From positions 1-8,996 of the forward strand of contig CAJQPV010000023.1 of assembly GCA_905480305.1 (NCBI GenBank): 8,996 nt of DNA, written 5' to 3'. Of the stretch, positions 1 through 6,522 are shown in pieces. The translations under genes and the position numbers were made by a program. Position 1 is the first letter of the stretch; each line of letters starts with the position of its first letter. The notes beneath the pieces are model-generated. The model saw nothing but the letters and a program-made list of their open reading frames with translations, did not search any database and had not been told where the DNA came from. The DNA comes from an uncultured Gammaproteobacteria bacterium (GTDB taxonomy: Bacteria; Pseudomonadota; Gammaproteobacteria; UBA9214).

Positions 1-2061
1 CAATGTAAGCCACACCAGAGGCAGAAACAGCAACAGTGTCCAGGCATCCAGTGCACCGCTGCCACTGTGGCTGGCACGGCTTGATGAGTACATGGGTTGC
101 TGACTGTCGACACGACGTGACATGGCCGGGCGCTGAGCCCGTTGCTGTCGGGCAGCTTCTTCAAGAGCCAGGCGCGCCTTGTTACTGCGCTTGATGCCAT
201 GCGCATCGAAGATCTCATCACGCACCACGACCATGGCGGTGTAATCGGTCACCAGGCCGTACTCGACACCCAGATCGACGATGGCCTGTTTCAGGTCGGC
301 ATCTTCACCGAAGTCGTTGATCTCCTGCAGTGCTTCCTCGACACGGGCATAGGCCCACAGGCGTTCGATTTCCGGGTTATCGGTCGCCACCGCCGGGAAG
401 GCAAACCGGGTCTGGTAGAGCTTGTCTTCACCGGAGATACGCCCGGTGAGCCGGACATCCGCCATGCCGTCACCCCAGTAATGACCGAAGACCACCAGTT
501 GCTGGCCCCGGTACAGGCTGCCGATCTGTCCGGGCGTGAGATCAGCCGTCTTGATGCCACCAATCTTTATTTTCACACCGTGCAGGGCCTCGTGCGTCAC
601 CCTGGAGGTTGCCGCCAGCAGCTGACCCACGATGTCGTCACTGCTGGAGATATTCACGGCAAAACCACCCGAGGCTTTGGTGAGTGCCTCCAGCAACGGA
701 CGGTTGGCACTGTTGCCCAGCACAAAGGTGAACAGGCGGACGTCCTTTTTCTTGATGAGTTCGATAAACCGGCGCTGCCGGGTCTCGCCCACATTGGCTA
801 CCCCGTCGGTGACCAGCACCAGGGCACTGGTCCGGTCGGCTTCCAGGGACTTGATGCCTTTATGAAGGCCGTCATACAGATTGGTACCGTTATCTGGAGA
901 GATGCCTGCCAGGGCCTGGCTGTAATGCGTCACCGTCTCAGGCGTTGCATTGACAAACCCCGCGGTCAGCTCCCGCGAGCTGTTATTAAAAAGCACGATG
1001 CGAAAGCGATCCCCGGAACGCATCTTTTGCAGTGCGCGCTGCACCCCGTCGGCCAGGGTCGCGTACTTGCCCTGCATGGAACCGGAGATGTCCAGCACAA
1101 ACACCCAGTCCTTACCTTCCTCAATGGGCTGGAGGTCATCGCCAGGTGTCACCACCATCATGAAGGTACCGCGCTCACTGCCTGCAGGCTTGTGTGCAAC
1201 CAGATCGACGCTCCCCGGCAGACCGGTCTGGTGACGCCAGTAGACCACCAGGTCCTGATCCAGTGTGAACACGGCAGTGTTTGCAGCAGGCAAAGCCTGG
1301 CTACCCGTCTGCAATCCTTTCGGGTTTGCTGGTGCAGGCATGCCGCCGGCTGCAGCGACACGATTACCCAGGTGCACCTGCCATTCACCCTCGGCCTGCG
1401 GCTGGATAACGGCCTGTGGCTGATTCGGCAGGCGCACGGCTGCTACCGGATAGGACGACTTGATGCGCAGGTCAAAACTGAATTGCCCGGTCACATCCTC
1501 GTTGGCCGTCCAGAAGGCGAGCTTCTCCTCGTCAACACCGCCCTCTTCCAGTGGATAGACATAACGCCCGATGCCGCTATCCACCTGCGCAGGCTGGAGG
1601 TACACCAGCCGCACCCGCATATCCTGTCCGGCGCGCACCGGACTGACCCGGGTCTCGAAGGTCTTGTAACTGTCTTTCTCGGTAATGCCGGCATCGCGCC
1701 CGGCGGCCTTTTCCTCCTCGTAGAGCTGGCGCGCCTGCTCCCGTTCCAGCACTTCACCGCTGACCGGCTGGCCATCGATCCACACGGTCAGTTCAACCAC
1801 CGAGCCGTGGGCCGGTACCGGAAACGAGTACTGGGCCTCCAGGTCCCGGTCATGGGGATTGAAGAAAACCTGCTCGACGGTAGTGATGGCGTAACCGTCC
1901 TCGATCAGTACGTCGACCTGATGGTCGCGTATTCCCAGGGCCGGCAGGCTGCCGTCACTGGGGGTTAACAGGCCAGCGGCCTGCGTAAATCCTGCCAACA
2001 GGGACACCGTCACCAGGACGAATCCCTGCCAAATACTTTTCTTACCCGTTTGTCTGTTCAT
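1..2061 (-). CDS. VIT and VWA domain secreted protein, marine sortase-target type, C-terminus cut by window edge
   Basis: Seen: 687 codons without a stop, running off the left edge. The start is fixed by AAGGAG six bases upstream of the ATG. Residues 1-29 form a signal peptide: basic start, hydrophobic core, cleavage near FTQA-AG. A VIT domain spans about residues 40-170 and carries the typical pattern around ARQLYEEEKAAGRDAGI. A VWA domain follows from about residue 318 with an intact metal-binding (MIDAS) set: D324-I-S326-G-S328, T393 and D419 in LVTDG. The end visible in the window has a Ser/Gly-rich linker, GSG at 667-669, then LDAWTLLLFLPLVWL. Family knowledge: VIT+VWA proteins of this architecture in Proteobacteria are exported and surface-anchored through a C-terminal sorting signal; their physiological role is unknown. 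Inference: metal-dependent protein binding at the cell surface. No LPXTG is visible, so a rhombosortase-type GlyGly-CTERM tail is more likely. The gene is divergent from tetR and has two palindromic sites in its upstream region. Confidence 0.9.
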   Translation of the reverse strand, partial: MNRQTGKKSIWQGFVLVTVSLLAGFTQAAGLLTPSDGSLPALGIRDHQVDVLIEDGYAITTVEQVFFNPHDRDLEAQYSFPVPAHGSVVELTVWIDGQPVSGEVLEREQARQLYEEEKAAGRDAGITEKDSYKTFETRVSPVRAGQDMRVRLVYLQPAQVDSGIGRYVYPLEEGGVDEEKLAFWTANEDVTGQFSFDLRIKSSYPVAAVRLPNQPQAVIQPQAEGEWQVHLGNRVAAAGGMPAPANPKGLQTGSQALPAANTAVFTLDQDLVVYWRHQTGLPGSVDLVAHKPAGSERGTFMMVVTPGDDLQPIEEGKDWVFVLDISGSMQGKYATLADGVQRALQKMRSGDRFRIVLFNNSSRELTAGFVNATPETVTHYSQALAGISPDNGTNLYDGLHKGIKSLEADRTSALVLVTDGVANVGETRQRRFIELIKKKDVRLFTFVLGNSANRPLLEALTKASGGFAVNISSSDDIVGQLLAATSRVTHEALHGVKIKIGGIKTADLTPGQIGSLYRGQQLVVFGHYWGDGMADVRLTGRISGEDKLYQTRFAFPAVATDNPEIERLWAYARVEEALQEINDFGEDADLKQAIVDLGVEYGLVTDYTAMVVVRDEIFDAHGIKRSNKARLALEEAARQQRAQRPAMSRRVDSQQPMYSSSRASHSGSGALDAWTLLLFLPLVWLTL

Positions 2062-2067
2062 GTCTGA

Positions 2068-2073
2068 CTCCTT
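2068..2073 (-). promoter_or_regulatory. Shine-Dalgarno of the VIT/VWA gene
   Basis: AAGGAG on the minus strand lies six bases before the ATG at 2061. It is the strongest ribosome-binding site in the window and decides the start of the VIT/VWA gene. It lies only 6 bp from palindrome 1. Confidence 0.8.
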
Positions 2074-2079
2074 ATTAAA

Positions 2080-2092
2080 TGAACGCTGTTCA
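2080..2092. promoter_or_regulatory. Palindromic operator 1 (TGAAC-GCT-GTTCA)
   Basis: A perfect 5-bp inverted repeat with a 3-bp centre, flanked by A/T (AAA on the left, ATT on the right). It shares the TGAAC-N3-GTTCA pattern with three other sites in this intergenic region. It sits just upstream of the VIT/VWA ribosome-binding site, so a bound protein could block the promoter or the start of elongation. Binding by the adjacent TetR protein is inferred. Confidence 0.7.
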
Positions 2093-2147
2093 ATTAAGAG
2101 TGGTAAAAGGACCCGGAAAGCTGATTGTTCGCTGCATGGGTCTTTAA

Positions 2148-2160
2148 TAAACACTGTTCA
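2148..2160. promoter_or_regulatory. Palindromic operator 2 (TAAAC-ACT-GTTCA), one mismatch
   Basis: Same pattern as the other three sites but with one mismatch in the left arm (TAAAC for TGAAC). The following ATAT matches the A/T flank seen at site 4. Its centre is 68 bp from site 1 and 67 bp from site 3. It is placed to act on the divergent VIT/VWA promoter. I could not pick out a convincing minus-strand -35/-10 pair near it. Confidence 0.6.
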
Positions 2161-2176
2161 ATATATTGACCAGGAA

Positions 2177-2204
2177 AACCCACTTGCGTTGATTTAAGTG
2201 GGTT
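2177..2204. repeat. Perfect 9-bp inverted repeat AACCCACTT / AAGTGGGTT
   Basis: Left arm 2177-2185, right arm 2196-2204, 10-base loop. There is no T-run after it on either strand, so it is not a standard terminator. It lies between the two operator pairs, upstream of the proposed tetR -35. It differs from the TGAAC palindromes and could be a site for a second DNA-binding protein. Function unknown. Confidence 0.6.
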
Positions 2205-2213
2205 ACTTGCGTT
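2182..2213 (+). repeat. 9-bp direct repeat ACTTGCGTT
   Basis: Two exact copies, at 2182-2190 and 2205-2213, with starts 23 bp apart. The second copy contains the proposed tetR -35 hexamer TTGCGT. The first overlaps the left arm and loop of the inverted repeat. It may be a paired activator site or a small duplication; function unknown. Confidence 0.5.
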
Positions 2214-2235
2214 ATGAACAGCGTTCAATTAGAAT
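2207..2235 (+). promoter_or_regulatory. Sigma-70-type promoter of tetR and the fused lplT-aas gene
   Basis: TTGCGT at 2207-2212 and TAGAAT at 2230-2235 are separated by 17 bp; the -10 matches TATAAT at five of six positions. Transcription should begin near 2242, giving a leader of about 70 bases. Operator 3 lies wholly inside the spacer and operator 4 starts a few bases after the expected start site, as expected for an auto-repressed promoter. Confidence 0.6.
2215..2227. promoter_or_regulatory. Palindromic operator 3 (TGAAC-AGC-GTTCA) inside the promoter spacer
   Basis: Perfect TGAAC-N3-GTTCA palindrome followed by ATT. It sits between the proposed -35 and -10 elements of the tetR promoter, so occupancy should exclude RNA polymerase. 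Its centre is 33 bp from operator 4, about three helical turns, which would put the two bound dimers on the same face of the DNA. Confidence 0.75.
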
Positions 2236-2247
2236 CTAGCACAAGAC

Positions 2248-2260
2248 TGAACAGTGTTCA
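2248..2260. promoter_or_regulatory. Palindromic operator 4 (TGAAC-AGT-GTTCA)
   Basis: Perfect TGAAC-N3-GTTCA palindrome, followed by ATATT. It lies just downstream of the expected tetR transcription start and about 50 bp before the tetR start codon. Together with operator 3 it suggests tight autoregulation. Confidence 0.75.
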
Positions 2261-2298
2261 ATATTATTTTTCAAGCCCGCCCTGTGGGCAGTGAGACC

Positions 2299-2303
2299 GA
2301 GGA
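2299..2303 (+). promoter_or_regulatory. Shine-Dalgarno that decides the tetR start
   Basis: GAGGA lies seven bases before the ATG at 2311. An in-frame upstream ATG at 2254 falls inside operator 4, has no ribosome-binding site, and would add 19 residues (MFNIIFQARP...) not typical of the family, so 2311 is preferred. Confidence 0.7.
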
Positions 2304-2310
2304 CCCATGC

Positions 2311-2913
2311 ATGGCACGACGCAGCGATCACAGCCGTGAAGAACTCCGGGAAATGGCCATCACGGCCGCTGAGCAAATCGTGGTGGAACAGGGCTATGAA
2401 GGCTTGAGCGCCCGCAAGGTAGCGACGGCCATCGGTTATACCGTTGGGACCCTGTACCTGGTCTTCGAAAACCTTGATGACCTCATCCTGCACATCAATG
2501 CACGCACCCTCGATCGCCTGCATGCACACATGAACGAATCACAGTTACATTGTGGTGATGCCAGTGACTGCCTGCTGCAACTGGGACAGGTCTATATTCG
2601 CTTTGCCGATGAAGATCCGCACCGCTGGGCAATGGTATTCGAACATCGATTCTCCGAAGATCAGGTTGTGCCCGTATGGTTTCAGGAAAAGATTGCACGG
2701 ATGTTTGCACTGGTTGAAAAAGGACTTGAACCCCTGGCCGAACAGCATACACGCGATGAGATCACACAAGCATCACGGGCACTGTGGGGTGGTGTGCATG
2801 GTATCTGTATCCTGGCACTGGCTGGCAATCTGGGTGTCGCCGGCGTCGATTCGGTACAGGATTTAACGAAGACACTGATAACCAATTATCTCAAGGGTTT
2901 CACCAACAACTGA
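2311..2913 (+). CDS. TetR/AcrR-family transcriptional regulator with WHG-type C-terminal domain
   Basis: Seen: a 200-residue protein, normal length for the family. The N-terminal helix-turn-helix spans about residues 10-56 (AAEQIVVEQGYEGLSARKVA, then IGYTVGTLYLVFENLDDLI as recognition helix and the helix after it). The C-terminal ligand/dimer domain contains ALWGGVHGI at 157-165, the motif of the TetR_C_33 (WHG) group. Family knowledge: TetR proteins are usually dimeric repressors released by a small ligand; several control fatty-acid or phospholipid genes. Inference: it binds the TGAAC-N3-GTTCA palindromes in its own promoter region and controls itself, the downstream lplT-aas fusion (48-bp gap, probably one transcript) and perhaps the divergent VIT/VWA gene. 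The ligand cannot be read from sequence; an acyl-CoA, acyl-ACP or lysolipid signal would fit the neighbour. Confidence 0.92.
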   Translation: MARRSDHSREELREMAITAAEQIVVEQGYEGLSARKVATAIGYTVGTLYLVFENLDDLILHINARTLDRLHAHMNESQLHCGDASDCLLQLGQVYIRFADEDPHRWAMVFEHRFSEDQVVPVWFQEKIARMFALVEKGLEPLAEQHTRDEITQASRALWGGVHGICILALAGNLGVAGVDSVQDLTKTLITNYLKGFTNN

Positions 2914-2961
2914 TTTGAACAGTAATCTCTAACGAAAAACCGTAACCAGGTATCACCTTCC

Positions 2962-5900
2962 ATGGACAAACTTTTCAAACTGACGGGCTTCATCCCGTTC
3001 ATCATGATTATTTTCCTGAATGCCTTTGTCGATTTGGGACACAAAATCCTGATCCAGAATACGGTCTTCAAGATCTATGACGGACAGACCCAGATCATAC
3101 TGACAGCCATCGTAAACGGTCTGATATTGCTGCCATTCGTACTGCTTTTCACCCCTGCCGGCTATCTTTCTGACAAACACCAAAAGCCCCTGATCATGAA
3201 AGTAAGTGCGGCCGTTGCCGTCGGCCTGACTCTGCTGATCACCCTCTCCTACTACCGTGGGTGGTTCCAGTTTTCCTTCGCCATGACCTTTCTGCTAGCG
3301 GTGCAAAGCGCTTTCTACTCACCGTCAAAGTACGGCTACATCAAAGAACTGACAGGCAAGGAGCATCTGGCCACCGCCAATGCCGTCGTACAGGCGGTCA
3401 CTATTGTGGCCATCCTGTTTGGCATCTTCGCCTTCTCGGTATTTTTTGAACGGGGTCTGGCCGGTGTGAGCTATGAAAATGAATCAGAAATATTGCAGGC
3501 GATAGCACCGATTGGCTGGATTTTGGTGATTTGCTCGTCATTTGAATTGATGTTTGCTATGCGACTGCCGGCCGGTGAGGCAGCAGCGGCCGAGCAGCGC
3601 TTTGACGTAAAACAGTACAGTAAAGGCCACTACCTGCGTGACAATCTCAACAAGATCCTGGCAAACAGAACTATCTGGCTTTCGATTGTTGGTTTGTCGG
3701 CGTTCTGGGCAATTTCCCAGGTGGTACTGGCGACCTTCCCGGCCTTCGCCAAGGAGACTCTGGGCGAGGACAACACCGTTATCATTCAGGGAATGCTCGC
3801 CTGTTCCGGGTTCGGCATCATCGTCGGCTCACTGCTGGCCGGTCAGTCATCGAAGCATCATATCGAAACGGGCCTCGTCCCACTGGGTGCACTGGGCATC
3901 GTTCTCGCCCTTTTTCTCTTGCCACAACTGGACTCGCATACCCTGCTGGTGCTCGATTTCCTATTGCTGGGTGTCTGTGGCGGCATGTTTATTGTGCCAC
4001 TCAATGCATTGATACAGTTCCATGCCCGTGATGACCAACTGGGCACCGTGCTGGCAGGCAACAACTGGGTGCAAAACGTCGTCATGCTGGGATTCCTGGG
4101 CCTGACTGTGTTCTTTGCCGTCTACGGTATCAGCAGTATCGGCCTGTTTCATATACTGACCATCGTTGCCCTGGCAGGTGCCCTCTATACCGTCTATCAA
4201 CTGCCACAGTCGTTGGTACGTTATGTTATTGCACGGGTGTTCTCCAGCACCTACCGTATTAAGGTGCTGGGATTTGAAAACCTGCCTGGTAGCGGCGGCG
4301 TTCTGATGCTGGGTAATCACATCAGTTGGCTCGACTGGGCGATGATTCAGATCGCCTGCCCGCGGCCGGTGCGTTTTGTGATGCACCAGACCATCTACCA
4401 GCGCTGGTATCTGAAGTGGTTCCTTGACTTCTTCGGCGTCATTCCGATTTCTTCTGGCCAGAGCAAAGAGGCACTGCAACAGATCAACGAACTGTTGCGC
4501 GCCGGCGAAGTCGTGTGCCTGTTTCCGGAAGGGGCAATCAGCCGCAGTGGTCAGCTGGGTGAATTCAAACACGGTTATGAACGCACCATCGAAGGCGTGG
4601 ATGGCATTATTCTGCCGTTCTATTTACGCGGGCTCTGGGGTAGCCGTTTCTCACGCTCGAGCGGAAAACTTCAGGAGATCCGTAACACGCGCCTGCGTGG
4701 CGACGTCATCGTAGCCTTCGGCAAGCCCTTGCCCATGGACACACCGGCACACGAACTGAAAAAGCAAGTACTCGAACTCTCAATCGATACCTGGGAGCAC
4801 TATACGCAAACCCTCGACCCCATTCCTTTGGCGTGGTTGCGCAGTACAAAACGACGCGGTAATGAACCCTGCCTGGCAGATGCCGGCGCAACGACCACGC
4901 TTTCAGGTTATAAAGCCCTGACCGCCGTCATCGCGTTCTCCCGCCTCATTCGCAGGCGTAGCCAGGAGCACAATATCGGCCTGCTTTTGCCAACCAGCAG
5001 TCCAGGCATTATCACCAACATGGCGGCTTTGTTGTTGAACAAGACTGTGGTCAACCTGAACTACACGGCCAGCCTGCAGTCACTGCTGGCCGCGGTAGAG
5101 AAAGCAGAGATTAGTAACCTCTATACCTCCAGACGCTTTATCAAAAAACTGCAGCAGCGTGGCATCGACCTGAGCGAGCTACTGGCCCGGGTGCAGGTAC
5201 ATTTCCTTGAAGACCTGAAAGACGAGATTGGCACCTTTACTAAACTTGCTCTGCTGGTCTCGACGGTCGTGTTGCCTGCACAGGTGCTCTATGCCCTGTT
5301 CGGCCGGCGTGCCGGCATTGATCAACCCGCCGCCATTCTCTTTTCAAGCGGCAGCGAAGGGGAACCCAAAGGCGTCGTCCTCAGTCACCGCAATATCATG
5401 GCTAATATCCGGCAGGTATCAGATGTGCTCGACGTGCGCGACGAAGACACCATCATGGCAACCCTGCCCCTGTTTCATGCCTTCGGACTGACAGTCACAG
5501 GACTCATGCCACTGGTTGAAGGCATCCCGGTCATCTTTCATCCGGACCCGACGGATGCCCTGACAATAGCGAAGGCCATCGCAAAGCATCAGGCCACGGT
5601 ATTTTGCGGCACCTCCACCTTCCTGCGATTATTTACCCGAAACCGGCATATCCACCCATTGATGCTGGATTCATTGCGGGTGGTGGTGGCCGGTGCCGAA
5701 AGACTGAACCCCGAGGTGCGGGATGCCTTCAAGCTCAAGTTCAACAAGGAGATCTACGAAGGCTATGGCACCACGGAAACTACACCGGTCGCCAGCGTCA
5801 ACATCCCGGACCGGATAGACCAACGGAACTGGAAGGTCCAGCAAGGGAACAAGCCTGGTACCGTCGGTATGCCCCTGCCGGGTGGCAGTTTCCGTATAGT

Positions 5901-6414
5901 TGATCCGCACACCCTCAAGTCGTTACCTGTCAGTGAAGATGGCCTGATCCTGTTCGGTGGCTCACAGGTTATGCTGGGCTACCTCAATGATTCCGAGAAA
6001 ACTGCTGATGTCATTGTGGATGTGGACGGTAAACGCTGGTACAAGACCGGTGATAAGGGCCATCTCGACCAGGACGGCTTCCTCACCATTGTCGACCGCT
6101 ACTCACGCTTTGCGAAAATAGCTGGTGAGATGATCAGCCTCGGCGCCATAGAAAGCATCATTAATAAAGTGCTGCCGGAAGATATTGAGGTTCTCACCAC
6201 GGCACTCCCTGACGGCAAGAAGGGAGAAAAGGTCATTCTCCTGATAGCCGGTGACATCGACAAAGATAAAATGAAGCAGCTTATCGAGCAATCGGGACTC
6301 AACCCGTTAATGAGGCCCGCAGAATTGGTCAATGTAGAAGAGATTCCTAAACTCGGAAGCGGAAAGAGTGATTTCAGCCGGGCAAAGCAGTTGGCAATGA
6401 AAGCATGCGCCTGA
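2962..6414 (+). CDS. aas: Fused lysophospholipid transporter / 2-acylglycerophosphoethanolamine acyltransferase / acyl-ACP synthetase (LplT-Aas)
   Basis: Seen: one 1150-residue frame with three modules. Residues 1 to about 415 are a 12-helix major-facilitator transporter resembling LplT. About 425-620 is a PlsC-type acyltransferase with NHISWLD (catalytic H453 and D458, HX4D) and FPEG at 521-524. About 640-1150 is an AMP-forming ligase with SSGSEGEPKG at 795-804, YGTTET at 935-940, TGD at 1029-1031 and a C-terminal GSGK with the expected adenylation lysine K1135. Family knowledge: in E. coli LplT flips lysophospholipid across the inner membrane and Aas re-acylates it with acyl-ACP, from two adjacent genes; fused forms occur in other bacteria. 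Role: inner-membrane repair of lysophosphatidylethanolamine, and possibly use of exogenous fatty acids. All catalytic motifs look intact. The start has only a weak ribosome-binding site (CCAGG), and the gene is probably co-transcribed with tetR. Confidence 0.95.
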   Translation: MDKLFKLTGFIPFIMIIFLNAFVDLGHKILIQNTVFKIYDGQTQIILTAIVNGLILLPFVLLFTPAGYLSDKHQKPLIMKVSAAVAVGLTLLITLSYYRGWFQFSFAMTFLLAVQSAFYSPSKYGYIKELTGKEHLATANAVVQAVTIVAILFGIFAFSVFFERGLAGVSYENESEILQAIAPIGWILVICSSFELMFAMRLPAGEAAAAEQRFDVKQYSKGHYLRDNLNKILANRTIWLSIVGLSAFWAISQVVLATFPAFAKETLGEDNTVIIQGMLACSGFGIIVGSLLAGQSSKHHIETGLVPLGALGIVLALFLLPQLDSHTLLVLDFLLLGVCGGMFIVPLNALIQFHARDDQLGTVLAGNNWVQNVVMLGFLGLTVFFAVYGISSIGLFHILTIVALAGALYTVYQLPQSLVRYVIARVFSSTYRIKVLGFENLPGSGGVLMLGNHISWLDWAMIQIACPRPVRFVMHQTIYQRWYLKWFLDFFGVIPISSGQSKEALQQINELLRAGEVVCLFPEGAISRSGQLGEFKHGYERTIEGVDGIILPFYLRGLWGSRFSRSSGKLQEIRNTRLRGDVIVAFGKPLPMDTPAHELKKQVLELSIDTWEHYTQTLDPIPLAWLRSTKRRGNEPCLADAGATTTLSGYKALTAVIAFSRLIRRRSQEHNIGLLLPTSSPGIITNMAALLLNKTVVNLNYTASLQSLLAAVEKAEISNLYTSRRFIKKLQQRGIDLSELLARVQVHFLEDLKDEIGTFTKLALLVSTVVLPAQVLYALFGRRAGIDQPAAILFSSGSEGEPKGVVLSHRNIMANIRQVSDVLDVRDEDTIMATLPLFHAFGLTVTGLMPLVEGIPVIFHPDPTDALTIAKAIAKHQATVFCGTSTFLRLFTRNRHIHPLMLDSLRVVVAGAERLNPEVRDAFKLKFNKEIYEGYGTTETTPVASVNIPDRIDQRNWKVQQGNKPGTVGMPLPGGSFRIVDPHTLKSLPVSEDGLILFGGSQVMLGYLNDSEKTADVIVDVDGKRWYKTGDKGHLDQDGFLTIVDRYSRFAKIAGEMISLGAIESIINKVLPEDIEVLTTALPDGKKGEKVILLIAGDIDKDKMKQLIEQSGLNPLMRPAELVNVEEIPKLGSGKSDFSRAKQLAMKACA

Positions 6415-6420
6415 TAAAGA

Positions 6421-6461
6421 CGCTGGGGAAGTTCTGGCACAGGCTTGTGCCCCCCCCGGCG
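6421..6461. terminator. GC-rich hairpin in the convergent gap, possible transcription barrier
   Basis: An inner perfect 6-bp stem GGCACA/TGTGCC (6436-6441 with 6446-6451, loop GGCT) is enclosed by an outer 8-bp arm pair CGCTGGGG/CCCCGGCG with one G-U pair. A run of eight C lies at 6450-6457. There is no T-run after it on either strand, so it is not a canonical intrinsic terminator. Its place just after the aas stop, in the gap between convergent genes, favours a role in ending or stabilising transcripts. The rest of the gap to 6522 holds only a short GCAA/TTGC hairpin around a T-run near 6490. Confidence 0.35.
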
Positions 6462-6522
6462 TAAATCGCGGCTAAACGTTGCTCTTACAGCAAGATTTTT
6501 TGCCCTGATTGGGTTAATACAC

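Noticed and set aside
142..1968. A 608-codon open frame on the plus strand
   Set aside because: It is the exact codon-phase mirror of the VIT/VWA gene. The minus-strand reading has a signal peptide, VIT and VWA motifs, a complete MIDAS set and a strong ribosome-binding site; the plus reading has no recognisable domain and no ribosome-binding site.
2166..2195. Alternative tetR promoter using TTGACC at 2166-2171
   Set aside because: The -35 is good but the best -10 at proper spacing (TTGATT or TGATTT) is poor; TTGCGT-17-TAGAAT fits better and matches the operator positions.
2254..2310. Earlier in-frame start for the TetR regulator
   Set aside because: The ATG at 2254 lies inside operator 4 with no ribosome-binding site, and the extra 19 residues are not family-like; ATG 2311 has GAGGA at proper spacing.
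3961..4572. 203-codon minus-strand open frame inside the fusion gene
   Set aside because: It lies wholly within a strongly supported coding sequence in another frame and shows no domain or ribosome-binding site.
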